In this document: positions 17,201-26,553 of the stretch, piece by piece | Position numbering within the stretch: the stretch's first letter is position 1 | Layout of the letters: the number at the start of each line of letters is the position of its first letter | Source: Acetobacter aceti | GTDB taxonomy: Bacteria; Pseudomonadota; Alphaproteobacteria; Acetobacterales; Acetobacteraceae | Assembly (NCBI RefSeq): GCF_002005445.1 | Contig: NZ_CP014692.1 | Coordinates: forward strand, 1,116,001-1,180,000 | Direction of reading: 5' to 3' | Length of the DNA: 64,000 nt | Notes under the pieces: model-generated | Database searches by the model: none | The model's input: the letters and a program-made list of their open reading frames with translations, nothing else | Told to the model about the DNA's origin: nothing | Translations under genes and position numbers: made by a program

Positions 17201-18172
17201 ATGATCCGACTGCTACGCCGCCTGTCTTACTCCACGCTGGTCATTCCGTCGCTGGCTGTTCTTCTGAGCACAGCGGCTCCTATAGTGGCATTTGCTCAGG
17301 ATGCTGCGGCTCCTGCGGCATTGGCTCCGGCTCCAGCTCCAGCTCCGGATGCAGCTCCTCCGGCCGCTGCTCCAGCGGCGGAAGCGCCCACGCCCCCCCC
17401 CGCGCCGGCAGACGCACCTGCTCCTTCTGAACCGCCCGCAGCGCACGCTGCTCCGTCAGTCGCTGTTGAAAACCCGTATGGTCTGGGCGCCCTTTGGGGT
17501 AACGGGGACATCGTGGCGCGCACCGTGCTGGTTATCCTTGTGGTGATGTCGCTTGGCACTTGGTACATCATGATCACCAAGTTTCTGGAACAGGCTAAGC
17601 TTTTCGCTGCCAACCGTGACGCTGTTAAGCATTTCTGGACCAAGCCTTCGCTTCAGGATGGCGCATCCTCGCTGAAAGCATCCTCGCCCTTCCGTTATAT
17701 CGCTGACACCGGCATTGTCGCCGCCGAGCATCATGAAGGCACGATGCAGGAGTCCATCGATCTGACAGACTGGACATCTTCCCAGATCCACCGTGCGGTT
17801 GATTCCGTGCAGAGTGATCTGCAGAGCGGTCTGGCCTTCCTCGGCACAGTGGGCTCAACATCTCCGTTCGTGGGTCTGTTCGGAACGGTGTGGGGTATCT
17901 ATCACGCGCTGACCGCCATTGGCATCGCGGGACAGGCTTCCATCGACAAGGTCGCGGGTCCAGTTGGTGAATCCCTGATCATGACGGCAATCGGCCTTGG
18001 AACCGCTGTCCCTGCCGTGCTTGGCTACAACCTGCTTGTCCGCCGTAACAAGACAGCCATGGAGCGCATCCGTAACTTCGCTGCAGATCTTCAGTCCATC
18101 ATGATCGGTGGCTTCCGTCATGGTACCGTCCGCCCAGGCAAGGGCTCTTCCACTCCTGTCCAGGGCGCCTGA
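17201..18172 (+). CDS. exbB: biopolymer transport protein ExbB with signal peptide and Ala/Pro-rich extension
   Basis: ExbB forms the pentameric inner-membrane channel that works with ExbD to energise TonB. From the ATG at 17201 the protein (323 residues) starts with a signal peptide (LVIPSLAVLLSTAAPIVAFA), then about 50 residues of almost pure Ala/Pro, then the MotA/TolQ/ExbB domain. That domain has a first membrane helix (ARTVLVILVVMSLGTWYIM) and the conserved late helices (VGLFGTVWGIYHALTAIG, then LIMTAIGLGTAVPAVLGYNL). Cleavable signal peptides with such extensions occur in one ExbB subgroup. Two in-frame ATGs upstream (17144 and 17171) are possible but would put polar residues before the signal peptide. 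Confidence 0.92.
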   Translation: MIRLLRRLSYSTLVIPSLAVLLSTAAPIVAFAQDAAAPAALAPAPAPAPDAAPPAAAPAAEAPTPPPAPADAPAPSEPPAAHAAPSVAVENPYGLGALWGNGDIVARTVLVILVVMSLGTWYIMITKFLEQAKLFAANRDAVKHFWTKPSLQDGASSLKASSPFRYIADTGIVAAEHHEGTMQESIDLTDWTSSQIHRAVDSVQSDLQSGLAFLGTVGSTSPFVGLFGTVWGIYHALTAIGIAGQASIDKVAGPVGESLIMTAIGLGTAVPAVLGYNLLVRRNKTAMERIRNFAADLQSIMIGGFRHGTVRPGKGSSTPVQGA

Positions 18173-18174
18173 TC

Positions 18175-18597
18175 ATGGGGATGTCTGTAGGCGGAGGAGA
18201 CGACGAGGACACCGTCCTCTCGGATATCAACACGACACCTCTTGTAGATGTCATGCTTGTTCTCCTCATCATCTTCCTCATCACCATTCCGGTGGCGACG
18301 CATACGGTGAAGGTTGATCTGCCCAAAGACGTCAATCAGCCAAGCAAGATCATGCCGCACAACATCACTCTGGCGGTCACGTCAGATGGTCAGGCCTGGT
18401 GGGATCAGACTCCCATCCATGATCATGCGGACCTTATGGCGAGGCTGGAAAAGGTTGCGGCACAGCAGCCGCAGCCGCAGGTGATGATCCGTGGCGATGC
18501 CTCCGCGCGCTATGAAGCTGTCGGCAAGCTGGTGGCTGCCTGTCAGGAAGCGGGCGTGATGCGGGTCGACTTCGTCATCGAGGCGCCTCATAACTGA
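18175..18597 (+). CDS. exbD: biopolymer transport protein ExbD, first copy
   Basis: This 140-residue ExbD/TolR protein has one N-terminal membrane helix (VDVMLVLLIIFLITIPVATH) preceded by DINTTPLVD, which contains the aspartate taken to carry protons. A periplasmic domain of about 85 residues follows. It starts 2 nt after exbB, so the two are coupled. A second, clearly different exbD follows after a 117-bp spacer with a hairpin. Confidence 0.94.
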   Translation: MGMSVGGGDDEDTVLSDINTTPLVDVMLVLLIIFLITIPVATHTVKVDLPKDVNQPSKIMPHNITLAVTSDGQAWWDQTPIHDHADLMARLEKVAAQQPQPQVMIRGDASARYEAVGKLVAACQEAGVMRVDFVIEAPHN

Positions 18598-18654
18598 GGC
18601 GTCCATTGAAGCTATACGCTCGTGTCAGGTGAGAGTATCGTTTGTTACCAATAA

Positions 18655-18688
18655 CTGCATCGCACTCTACAATTTTTGTGCGATGCAG
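18655..18688 (+). other. hairpin between the two exbD genes
   Basis: CTGCATCGCAC and GTGCGATGCAG form a perfect 11-bp stem with a 12-nt loop that contains five Ts. No T-run follows the stem, so a full terminator is unlikely. The position inside an operon fits an RNA-stability or partial attenuation element; that role is inference. Confidence 0.6.
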
Positions 18689-18714
18689 GGTTCAGCTGAG
18701 AGAGTGATTCTTCC

Positions 18715-19149
18715 ATGGGTATGAATCTGGGTTCCGGGGGCGACGAAGACGAGGGTATCGTCGATATCAACACCACGCCATTGATCGACGTGATGCTGGT
18801 GCTCCTGATCATGCTGATCATCACGATTCCGCTTCAGACGCAGTCGGTTTCGATGAATCTGCCGCAGGGAGATCCGCCACCGCCGACAGAACAGAATGAC
18901 AAGGTCATTACTGTCGGCATCGACTTTGATGACTCGGTCACCTGGAACGGTATCCCTGTTGCCAACGAAAATGACCTTGTCGCATTGTTCCAGTCAGCGG
19001 CTGCTGAGCCGGAACAGGCGGAAATGCATATTCACCCGAACCGTCTGGCCGATTACAAGACCGTAGCACACGTTCTTGCTGACGCTCAGCGGCTGGGTAT
19101 CAAGAAGCTCGGCATCGTCGGGCAGGATCAGTTCATGGAGGGGCAGTGA
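18715..19149 (+). CDS. exbD: biopolymer transport protein ExbD, second copy
   Basis: A second ExbD (144 residues) with the same layout: a short acidic N-terminus, VDINTTPLIDVMLVLLIMLI as start of the membrane helix, and a periplasmic domain. It differs from the first copy through most of the periplasmic part (here a PPPPTEQND segment and DYKTVAHVLADAQRLG), so it is not a recent duplicate. Two ExbD paralogues with one ExbB are also known in some Xanthomonas and Acetobacteraceae-type systems, where the second can be needed for a subset of receptors. The TPR gene follows after 4 nt. Confidence 0.93.
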   Translation: MGMNLGSGGDEDEGIVDINTTPLIDVMLVLLIMLIITIPLQTQSVSMNLPQGDPPPPTEQNDKVITVGIDFDDSVTWNGIPVANENDLVALFQSAAAEPEQAEMHIHPNRLADYKTVAHVLADAQRLGIKKLGIVGQDQFMEGQ

Positions 19150-19153
19150 GGTC

Positions 19154-20398
19154 ATGACTTTGCGGTTCATTCGTCTGTCATTCGCAATTCGTGTCCTCTG
19201 TCTTGCTCCTCTCTGTCTGACGGCGGCTTCGGCGGCTTATGCCGAGGATAATCTGAATCCGGCTGTCGCAAAGTCTCTTGAGGCAGCAGGAAATGCCCTT
19301 TCCGCGCATAATTATACCGAGGCCATGCAGTGTGTCACGACTGCTGACGGCGTGTCGGGCAAGACAGACTATGACTCCTATGTGATCGAGCAGATGCGTG
19401 GCGCGATTGCGGCGCAGTCTGGAGATCGTGCGGTGATGCAGTCGTCTTACGACAAGCTGATTGCATCTTCCCGAACGCCACGTGACACCAAGGCGCAACT
19501 GCTTCAGGCTGAAGCAACGGTTGCCTACACAGCAAAAGACTATGCCGCCGCTGCTGTCGGGTTTGAACGGTATCTGAAGCAGATCGGGCCGAATGCGGAT
19601 ATCGAAAAATATCTCATTCAGGCTTATTATCTCCAGAAGGATTATGCCAACGCTGCACGTGTGCAGAAAAAGCTGATTGATGAGACACTGCAGGCGAAGA
19701 AGCTGCCATCCGAAAATGAGCTGCTCATGCTGGCGTCCTGCCAGACGCAGCTCAAGGATGCTGCAGGTCAGATGCATACATACACACTGCTGGCCACATA
19801 TTATCCCAAACCCGATTACTGGGCTCAGTTGCTTCACAGTCTGGTAGTTAACGATCGCCTGCCATCGGCGCTTCAGCTGGATGTGTATCGTATTCGTCTT
19901 GCCGCCGGAAATCTGAAGCTGGCTTCTGATTTTATTGATGCTGCTGAGGTCGCAACCCAGGTAGGCCTGCCAAAGGTGGGTCTGGTGTTCCTGTCTCAGG
20001 GCAACGCGCTTGGCGTTCTGGGAAAAGGTCCCGGTGCTGATCGCGAAGTGAAGCTTCGTAACTTCATCAATGCAGCGGCGGACAGGAAGCAGGCATCGAT
20101 CGCGGCGGACGAGGCTTCTGCCTTGAAAGCAAAGAGCGGTGGTCAGCTTTTGCTGGTGGGTTATAATTACGTTTCATTTGGTCAGGCGGATAAGGGGCTC
20201 TCCCTTATGAAGCAGGCGATTGAAAAAGGCGTCACTGATAGCGATATCGCGCATCTGCGGCTTGGCGAAGCCCAGATGGATGCTGGTCACACGGCGGATG
20301 CCATAGCCACTTTCCAGACGGTTGGAGGAGACGGTGCTGCACACGACATTGCCGAGCTCTGGATACTGAAACTGAAGGCGGCTCCGGCAAATAAATAA
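19154..20398 (+). CDS. periplasmic TPR-type protein linked to the TonB system
   Basis: A 414-residue secreted protein starting at the ATG at 19154. It has a signal peptide (FAIRVLCLAPLCLTAASAAYA), and the rest is helical, with several TPR-like pairs (LEAAGNALSAHNYTEAMQC near the N-terminus, AYTAKDYAAAAVGFERYLKQ, IQAYYLQKDYANAARVQKKL, and HLRLGEAQMDAGHTADAIAT near the C-terminus). TPR proteins form protein-protein contact surfaces. It is the last gene of the tonB operon, 4 nt after exbD, and a strong terminator follows. It may dock the TonB-ExbBD complex to partners in the periplasm; that role is inferred from gene order only. Confidence 0.8.
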   Translation: MTLRFIRLSFAIRVLCLAPLCLTAASAAYAEDNLNPAVAKSLEAAGNALSAHNYTEAMQCVTTADGVSGKTDYDSYVIEQMRGAIAAQSGDRAVMQSSYDKLIASSRTPRDTKAQLLQAEATVAYTAKDYAAAAVGFERYLKQIGPNADIEKYLIQAYYLQKDYANAARVQKKLIDETLQAKKLPSENELLMLASCQTQLKDAAGQMHTYTLLATYYPKPDYWAQLLHSLVVNDRLPSALQLDVYRIRLAAGNLKLASDFIDAAEVATQVGLPKVGLVFLSQGNALGVLGKGPGADREVKLRNFINAAADRKQASIAADEASALKAKSGGQLLLVGYNYVSFGQADKGLSLMKQAIEKGVTDSDIAHLRLGEAQMDAGHTADAIATFQTVGGDGAAHDIAELWILKLKAAPANK

Positions 20399-20411
20399 GG
20401 ACACCAGGTGA

Positions 20412-20458
20412 GTCGTATTCGCCATATGAGACGGCGAATACGACAGGTGTTTCCTTTT
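20412..20458 (+). terminator. rho-independent terminator of the tonB operon
   Basis: GTCGTATTCGCC (20412-20423) and GGCGAATACGAC (20433-20444) form a perfect 12-bp stem with a 9-nt loop, extended by ACACC/GGTGT further out, and followed by TTTCCTTTT. It starts 13 nt after the TPR gene's stop. Confidence 0.9.
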
Positions 20459-20767
20459 CATCGTCGTGGTGATGCATCCTCTACATGAGAGTGTATTTTG
20501 ATTGCGGGAGTAAAATCCTGTTCCAGACTATCCATCCCTAAAATCCATTCAGTTTCACAATGATTATTGTGGAAACGGCTATTTTGGGGGCGCAGGTGCT
20601 TTTGCGGGCATGCCGAATGGGTGTTTCTGAATGGATCGTATTCTGGGAAACCGTGAATGATCCCTGCTGGTTCGGCGAATAGCCGCGCAGACATTCCATA
20701 AGACTGCTTCCAGTGTCATGATGCCATCGGTCCCAGCGATGGGGACAGATCAGACAGGAAGCACTCA
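20459..20767. other. intergenic region before the peptidase-pdxA-pdxJ operon
   Basis: No gene is supported. CACAAT-gatt-ATTGTG at 20556-20571 is a short perfect inverted repeat flanked by TTT/AAA, a possible operator. The promoter of the following operon should lie here. Confidence 0.4.
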
Positions 20768-22156
20768 ATGCCCGGACCGATGGACGTTCTGCAAAAGGTC
20801 GATGACAATCTGGAACTAGGACTGGAGCGTCTTTTCGCGTTCCTGCGTATTCCCAGCATCTCGACACAGGCGTCTCATGCGAAAGACTGCCGTCTCGCTG
20901 CTGAATGGCTGAAGGCGGAGTTGTCCTCATTGAATTTTGCGACCGTCATCCATGAGACGCCGGGTCATCCGATTGTCGTGGCCCGACGTGAAGGACCGGC
21001 AGGTGCGCCGCACGTTCTGTTTTATGGACATTATGATGTTCAGCCGGTTGATCCGCTCTCGCTGTGGAACAGCGATCCTTTCGATCCGCAGCTTGTGTCC
21101 AATCCGGATGGCGCGAAAGAGATAAGGGCGCGTGGAGCGGCGGATGATAAGGGGCAGGTGATGACCTTTATCGAGGCTTGCCGGGCTCTCATTGAAAGCG
21201 ATGGCGAACTCCCTGTCGGCGTGACGGTCGTGATTGAAGGTGAGGAAGAGTCTGGTGGAGAAAATCTCCTGCCTTTTCTCAAGGCGCACAGTGACGAACT
21301 GAAAGCAGATCTCGCCCTGATCTGTGATACGGGCATGCTGGATGCAAAAACACCCGCCATTACAACGATGTTACGTGGAATGGTCGGAGAGGAAGTCACG
21401 ATTGTCGGCGCGGACCGTGACCTGCATTCGGGCATGTTCGGTAACGCGGCCCGAAATCCGATTCAGGTGCTTTGCGATATCATTTCCGATCTCCGCGATG
21501 GCGCGACAGGCCGTGTCACTCTGGCCGGATTTTACGATGGTGTGCCCGACCTCCCTGATAGTGTGCGCGCCCAGTGGCGCGAGATCGGTCCGACGGATAG
21601 GGACAGTCTCGGCGCCGTAGGGCTTCGCTGGGCCGCCGGGGAGCAGGGGTATTCCGCACTGGAACAGACATGGTCGCGACCAAGCTGTGAAATCAACGGG
21701 ATTTCGGGAGGCTACGAAGAGGACGGTTTCAAGACAGTCCTGCCATCTCGCGCCGTGGCCAAGATCTCTTTCCGGCTTGTTGGCGAGCAGAACCCTGAAT
21801 CTGTCCGCGCCAGTTTTCGGGAACACGTCAGAGCGAGAGTGCCTTCCGACTGCACGGTCGAATTCAGGCCGTACGGAGGTTCCCGCGCCAGCGTGGTTCC
21901 CGCCGATATGCCGCAGCTTGCCAGCGCGTTGGCAGCGCTGACCGAGGAATGGGGAACGCAGGCTACTGTCATCGGCTGCGGCGGCTCCATCCCGGTGGTG
22001 GGCGAAGTCAAGGAAGCGCTGGGCCTCGACACGCTCCTCATCGGTTTCGGTCTGGATGATGACCGCATCCACTCTCCGAATGAGAAATACAGTCTGACAT
22101 CCTTTCATAAAGGCGCCCGGTCATGGGTGCGTGTTCTGAAGGCGTTGGCGCAATGA
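20768..22156 (+). CDS. M20-family metallopeptidase (dipeptidase)
   Basis: A 462-residue zinc peptidase of the M20 family, which cleaves dipeptides or N-acyl amino acids in the cytoplasm. The five metal ligands are visible: His in FYGHYDVQP, the bridging Asp in GAADDKGQ, the Glu pair in [10 protein letters not shown] (catalytic base and ligand), Asp in ICDTGML, and His near the end in RIHSPNEKY. Between them lies the dimerisation domain with [16 protein letters not shown]. The ATG at 20768 has AGGAAG 6 nt upstream. Its stop overlaps the pdxA start (ATGA). The exact substrate cannot be told from sequence. Confidence 0.92.
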   Translation: MPGPMDVLQKVDDNLELGLERLFAFLRIPSISTQASHAKDCRLAAEWLKAELSSLNFATVIHETPGHPIVVARREGPAGAPHVLFYGHYDVQPVDPLSLWNSDPFDPQLVSNPDGAKEIRARGAADDKGQVMTFIEACRALIESDGELPVGVTVVIEGEEESGGENLLPFLKAHSDELKADLALICDTGMLDAKTPAITTMLRGMVGEEVTIVGADRDLHSGMFGNAARNPIQVLCDIISDLRDGATGRVTLAGFYDGVPDLPDSVRAQWREIGPTDRDSLGAVGLRWAAGEQGYSALEQTWSRPSCEINGISGGYEEDGFKTVLPSRAVAKISFRLVGEQNPESVRASFREHVRARVPSDCTVEFRPYGGSRASVVPADMPQLASALAALTEEWGTQATVIGCGGSIPVVGEVKEALGLDTLLIGFGLDDDRIHSPNEKYSLTSFHKGARSWVRVLKALAQ

Positions 22157-23151
22157 CAGGCTTGCCGCTCGCTCTTACGATGGGCGATCCTGCCGGTATT
22201 GGTCCTGAGATCACCGCTGGCGCATGGGACATCTTGCGCGGAAATGGGACAGCTTTTGCGTGGCTCGGTGATCCTGACTGTCTGCCGCCTGCTCTGCCAG
22301 TGAAAAAAATAGAAACTATTGGGGAAGCACCATCTGTTTTCAGGGATGCGCTTCCTGTTCTCCCGCTCAGGCTGTCAGCGCCTGTCAAAACCGGAGAGCC
22401 TGATCCGATCAATGGTCAGGCCGTGATCGACAGTATCGCCCAGGCCGTTGGACTTGCGAAAGCGGGTGTGGCGGGCGGCGTTGTGACCAATCCCATCAGC
22501 AAGGCCGTGTTGCGTCGTGCGGGCTTTCCGCATCCCGGTCACACGGAGTTTCTTGCCGAACTCTGCCATGTTCCTGGACGGGAAGTCATGATGCTGGCAA
22601 GCCCCATGCTGCGCGTGGTGCCGGTGACGATCCATGTCTCCCTGCGAGAGGCGCTTGATACGCTCACCGGAGACATGATTGTCGAGGCTGGTTTGACAAC
22701 AGCCTATTCTTTGAAAAGGGATTTTGGAATTGCCCGGCCACGTCTTGCGGTCGCGGGACTTAACCCGCACGCGGGAGAGGACGGGATGATGGGCCGGGAA
22801 GAAATCGACATGATCATCCCGGCGATCGAACGTCTGCGTGCGGAAGGAGTGGATGTCGTCGGACCGATGCCTCCGGATACGATGTTCACCGACACCGCGC
22901 GTCAGAAATATGACGCAGCACTCTGTATGTATCACGATCAGGCATTGATCCCCATCAAGACCCTCGATATGGCGCATGGTGTGAATGTCACGCTCGGGCT
23001 GCCCGTTGTCCGTACATCCCCGGACCACGGCACAGCGTTCGATATCGCGGGAAAAGGCATTGCGGCGGCCACCAGTCTTGTTGCGGCGCTGCGTCTCGCT
23101 CATGTCTTGTCTGAAAATCGTCTGAATTATAAAGAAGGATTGCTTTCATGA
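22153..23151 (+). CDS. pdxA: 4-hydroxythreonine-4-phosphate dehydrogenase
   Basis: PdxA oxidises 4-phosphohydroxy-L-threonine with NAD; the product decarboxylates and is joined by PdxJ to form pyridoxine 5'-phosphate (DXP-dependent vitamin B6 route). The 332-residue protein shows [12 protein letters not shown] at the start, GVVTNPISK, the metal-binding His in [28 protein letters not shown], and [16 protein letters not shown] near the end. I use the ATG at 22153, which forms an ATGA overlap with the peptidase stop, instead of the ATG 30 bp earlier. Its own stop overlaps the pdxJ start in the same way. Confidence 0.97.
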   Translation: MTGLPLALTMGDPAGIGPEITAGAWDILRGNGTAFAWLGDPDCLPPALPVKKIETIGEAPSVFRDALPVLPLRLSAPVKTGEPDPINGQAVIDSIAQAVGLAKAGVAGGVVTNPISKAVLRRAGFPHPGHTEFLAELCHVPGREVMMLASPMLRVVPVTIHVSLREALDTLTGDMIVEAGLTTAYSLKRDFGIARPRLAVAGLNPHAGEDGMMGREEIDMIIPAIERLRAEGVDVVGPMPPDTMFTDTARQKYDAALCMYHDQALIPIKTLDMAHGVNVTLGLPVVRTSPDHGTAFDIAGKGIAAATSLVAALRLAHVLSENRLNYKEGLLS

Positions 23152-23879
23152 TCCAGCGTCAGCGTCTTGGTGTGAATATTGATCACGTCGCCACGATCCG
23201 TAATGCACGTGGGGGCACGCACCCTGACCCGGTGGAAGCGGCGTTGCTCGCCGTCAAGGCAGGTGCTGATGGTATCACCGCCCATCTCCGCGAAGACAGG
23301 CGACATATTCGTGATGAGGATCTGAACCGTCTCCGCACGACCGTGCGAGCGCCTCTTAACATGGAAATGGCGGCGACGCAGGAAATGGTAGCGCTCGCCT
23401 GCAAGCTGAAGCCACATGCGAGCTGCATCGTGCCGGAACGGCGGGAGGAAGTGACGACCGAAGGTGGTCTGGATGTTGCTGGCCAGACCGCTGGTCTGGT
23501 GCCGATGATCAGAAAACTTCGTGAAAATGGCATCAGGGTTTCTCTGTTTGTTGATCCTGACCCGGAACAGATTGCCGCCTCCGCCGCTGTGGGAGCCGTT
23601 GTGGTCGAACTCCATACAGGCGCCTATGCTCATGGCAGGGATGGAGAACTCGCCCGTCTGAAAGTGGCTGCGTCACAGGCGGCGGGGCTGGGGCTGGAAG
23701 TGCATGCCGGTCATGGTCTGAGCTTTGGCAATGTCGCGCCGGTGGCCGCCATTCCGGAAATCGTGGAACTGAACATAGGGCATTTTCTGATCGGACAGGC
23801 GATCTTCGACGGGCTTCCGGCTGTTGTGCAGGAAATGCGGCGGCTTATGGATGCGGCTCGCGCTGCTCCGGCTGCCTGA
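23148..23879 (+). CDS. pdxJ: pyridoxine 5'-phosphate synthase
   Basis: PdxJ condenses the PdxA product with 1-deoxy-D-xylulose 5-phosphate to form pyridoxine 5'-phosphate. The 243-residue TIM-barrel protein has the family N-terminus ([18 protein letters not shown]), [35 protein letters not shown], and the late [12 protein letters not shown] and [12 protein letters not shown] blocks. It starts at an ATG within an ATGA overlap with pdxA, so both B6 enzymes are made from one message in coupled fashion. Confidence 0.97.
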   Translation: MIQRQRLGVNIDHVATIRNARGGTHPDPVEAALLAVKAGADGITAHLREDRRHIRDEDLNRLRTTVRAPLNMEMAATQEMVALACKLKPHASCIVPERREEVTTEGGLDVAGQTAGLVPMIRKLRENGIRVSLFVDPDPEQIAASAAVGAVVVELHTGAYAHGRDGELARLKVAASQAAGLGLEVHAGHGLSFGNVAPVAAIPEIVELNIGHFLIGQAIFDGLPAVVQEMRRLMDAARAAPAA

Positions 23880-23937
23880 GGGCTTTCGATGTTGTGGTGT
23901 TGACGCAACAGTCTGTGACACGGCTACACAGATATGA

Positions 23938-23965
23938 TTGACTCGCTGTGACCGCTCTATAAATC
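23938..23965 (+). promoter_or_regulatory. predicted promoter of the cobalamin riboswitch and btuB
   Basis: TTGACT (23938-23943), 16 bp, then TAAATC (23960-23965); a better -10 match, TATAAA (23958-23963), gives a short 14-bp spacer. It ends about 20 bp before the riboswitch begins, where the promoter is expected. Confidence 0.5.
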
Positions 23966-23984
23966 ATTTCTTTCATGATGGTTC

Positions 23985-24190
23985 CCATACGGCGCGTACA
24001 GGTCGCGTCCGAGGGATGAAAAGGGAACCGGGTGAGGTGGCTGCGTGGCCGCCAAGGCCCGGGCTGCCCCCGCAACTGTAAGCGGTTGGGATAGCTGTCC
24101 GGCGTAAAGTCGGCTCACTGGAGCATTTTTCTCCGGGAAGGGAAGGGCTGTCTCTCCAAAAACCGCGAGCCAGGAGACCTGCCATCATAC
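23985..24190 (+). promoter_or_regulatory. cobalamin (B12) riboswitch
   Basis: The conserved core of the adenosylcobalamin riboswitch is present in order: GATGAAAAGGGAACCGGGTG (from about 24015), GGGCTGCCCCCGCAACTGTA followed by AGCGG (the B12 box region), CTCACTGGAGC, GGGAAGGGAAGG, and the closing GAGCCAGGAGACCTGCC. It lies about 115 bp ahead of the receptor gene. When B12 is plentiful, this element would be expected to lower expression of the receptor. It is a directly readable, well-known regulatory RNA. Confidence 0.95.
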
Positions 24191-24303
24191 CGGATGTTGT
24201 GGACGAGACGTGTCGGACGGGGTGATCTGGCAGGTTGGAACGGTTGTGTGAAACATGACCTCCTTTTGCTCGTGGCAACGCAGACAACCACGAGCTGATC
24301 GTA

Positions 24304-26427
24304 ATGCCCTTTCGCGCGCTCCTTTTGACCGGTGCTTCATTTTTCTCGGCACTTCTTGCAACGACTGCCCCGGCTCATGCCTCTGCGACTGAGAGCGGAA
24401 AGACGGTGGCGGCCCATCCAGCAGTCAGGAATACTGACATGCCCGGTATCCGCTCCATGCTCTCTGAGCATACTGACTCCTGGCCCGAATCCATCACGGT
24501 CAGCGCCGCCCGTCGTCCGATCAAGGCTGACGAGATCGGCACGGCCATGACGATCATCACCGAACAGCAGATTCAGACGCAGCAACGGCGGTCCCTGTCA
24601 GATATTCTGGAAAGACAACCGGGCCTGAACGTGGTGCAGACCGGTGGAATGGGCGGCCTGACAGCCATCTTCATGCGCGGAAGCAATGCCAACGAGGTGA
24701 AGGTTCGTCTCGACGGCATGGATATGAACGACGGAAGCAATGCCACCGGCGCGTTCGATCCGGCGCAGTTCATGACGGACGGACTGGGACGGATCGAGAT
24801 TCTTCGAGGCCCGCAGAGCGGCCTTTACGGCGCGGACGCCATGGCAGGCGTGATCGATATGACCACGGCGAAAGGGCAGGGACGTGTGAAGGCTTTCGCG
24901 CGCATGGAAGGTGGGTCTTACGGGACCTTCAATCAGGTGCTGGGTGCGCGGGGCAGCCTTGACCGTTTCCACTATAATGTCGAACTGTCGCACTACAGAC
25001 AGGTCGGGTTCCACAGCATTCCCCGTTATATCGAACGGTATGCCAGCATCTTTTCCAATGTGACGAAAGAGCAGCGCGATCGGGGCAATACCTACGACAA
25101 TCGCAGCGCGAATGTCCGTATGGACTACGATGTGACGGATAATTTTGATCTCGGTCTTACATCGCGTCTTATGCAGAGTAATTACCGTTCGTATGGTTCT
25201 TACGATATGCTGGATGAAGTCTACGGGGACGCCCAGCATGAACGCGAGCGGACGATCCAGAATGAGGCCGTTGTCCGTGGGACGGCGCATCTGCGATCCT
25301 GGGATGGCCTGTTCGATCAGGTGATCGGGCTGGGTTACATGACCAACTGGCGGAACTTCACCTATACCGGCACAGGTTCTGATGGAGGCGCGCGTCTCTA
25401 TGATCCGAACTACTATCGTTCTTCACGTCTGAAGATTGACTGGCACGGTACGCTGGATCTCAAGAAATACGGTTCGTTTCTTGTGGGCGCCGAGCATTTC
25501 CACGAGACCTATTACGGTAACCAGAGCGACGGGACGGGAACGAATGACGCGCCTTACAGCGCCCGCGCCACCATGGATACGACAGCAGGCTACGGTCAGT
25601 ATCAGGGAAACTGGAATCGGATTCTTTATGGTGCAGCCAATGTCCGTTATGATTCCAATTCCCGCTACGGACATTATGTGACATGGCGCGTGGCGCCTGC
25701 CATCCATATTCCCGGCACAGGAACCATCATCAAGGCCAGTGCGGGCAGCGGCTTTCACGGTCCGTCGCTCTATCAGCTTTTTGGAAAGCTGAATGGTAGC
25801 TACTACAATTATCAGGGAAATCAGAATCTAAGGGCCGAACGCCTGATCGGTTACGATGTGACTGTCGAGCAGAAACTGGCTCATGACCGGGTGCATTTTG
25901 GCGCGACATGGTATGAAAATCATGTCCGTAATCTGATTCAGTCAACGGCGACTTATTCCGCCTATACGTCAACATATTCTTACGCCAATGTGGATCGTGC
26001 CCGCATGTTCGGTGTCGAGGCGTTCCTGAACTGGAAAGCTCTCGATAATCTTGAGTTCAACCTCAACTACACCTGGACTCACGCGCGCGACACGACGGAT
26101 GATCAGCCACTTCAGCGTCGCCCGCAGCATAAGTTCAATTTCAACACGACATGGAAGCCGGTCAAGGATCTCACCTTGTCTGGTAATATTCTTTATGTCA
26201 GTGGCTGGCGGGATTATCCGGTCTACGCGGCGAACGGCAGCTATTGTGTAATCTGTGCCAAAGGGCATGGCTATTTCACCATTGATCTGGCTGCCAGCTA
26301 TCAGATCAACCGCTTCCTGACGGTTTTTGCTCGTGCCGACAACCTTCTGAACCGGCAGTTTGAAAATCCTGTTGGATATCTACAGCAGGGCCGGGCTGGT
26401 TATGGTGGCTTTACCCTGAGTTACTGA
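24304..26427 (+). CDS. btuB: TonB-dependent outer-membrane receptor, BtuB-type (vitamin B12 uptake)
   Basis: A 707-residue outer-membrane receptor with a signal peptide (ALLLTGASFFSALLATTAPA), a TonB-box-like ESITVSA near residue 61, a plug domain (QRRSLSDILERQPGLNVVQT, then the RGSNANEVKVRLDGMDMND and RIEILRGPQSGLYGADAMAG blocks), and a long beta-barrel that ends in an aromatic residue (GGFTLSY). The cobalamin riboswitch directly upstream makes B12, or a related corrinoid, the most likely substrate. It probably uses the TonB-ExbB-ExbD system encoded 4 kb upstream. No BtuCDF transporter is in the window. Confidence 0.9.
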   Translation: MPFRALLLTGASFFSALLATTAPAHASATESGKTVAAHPAVRNTDMPGIRSMLSEHTDSWPESITVSAARRPIKADEIGTAMTIITEQQIQTQQRRSLSDILERQPGLNVVQTGGMGGLTAIFMRGSNANEVKVRLDGMDMNDGSNATGAFDPAQFMTDGLGRIEILRGPQSGLYGADAMAGVIDMTTAKGQGRVKAFARMEGGSYGTFNQVLGARGSLDRFHYNVELSHYRQVGFHSIPRYIERYASIFSNVTKEQRDRGNTYDNRSANVRMDYDVTDNFDLGLTSRLMQSNYRSYGSYDMLDEVYGDAQHERERTIQNEAVVRGTAHLRSWDGLFDQVIGLGYMTNWRNFTYTGTGSDGGARLYDPNYYRSSRLKIDWHGTLDLKKYGSFLVGAEHFHETYYGNQSDGTGTNDAPYSARATMDTTAGYGQYQGNWNRILYGAANVRYDSNSRYGHYVTWRVAPAIHIPGTGTIIKASAGSGFHGPSLYQLFGKLNGSYYNYQGNQNLRAERLIGYDVTVEQKLAHDRVHFGATWYENHVRNLIQSTATYSAYTSTYSYANVDRARMFGVEAFLNWKALDNLEFNLNYTWTHARDTTDDQPLQRRPQHKFNFNTTWKPVKDLTLSGNILYVSGWRDYPVYAANGSYCVICAKGHGYFTIDLAASYQINRFLTVFARADNLLNRQFENPVGYLQQGRAGYGGFTLSY

Positions 26428-26553
26428 GGCGCGTTTTGCTGCAAATGGTGTGAGGCCGTGAAAGAGGCTGCCCGCAACGCGGGCAGCAGGCCGAGAAAGG
26501 ACAATATGGAATTGTTTGTTTTGTATCACCTGTGTTTCCGGAAATCAGCCAGG

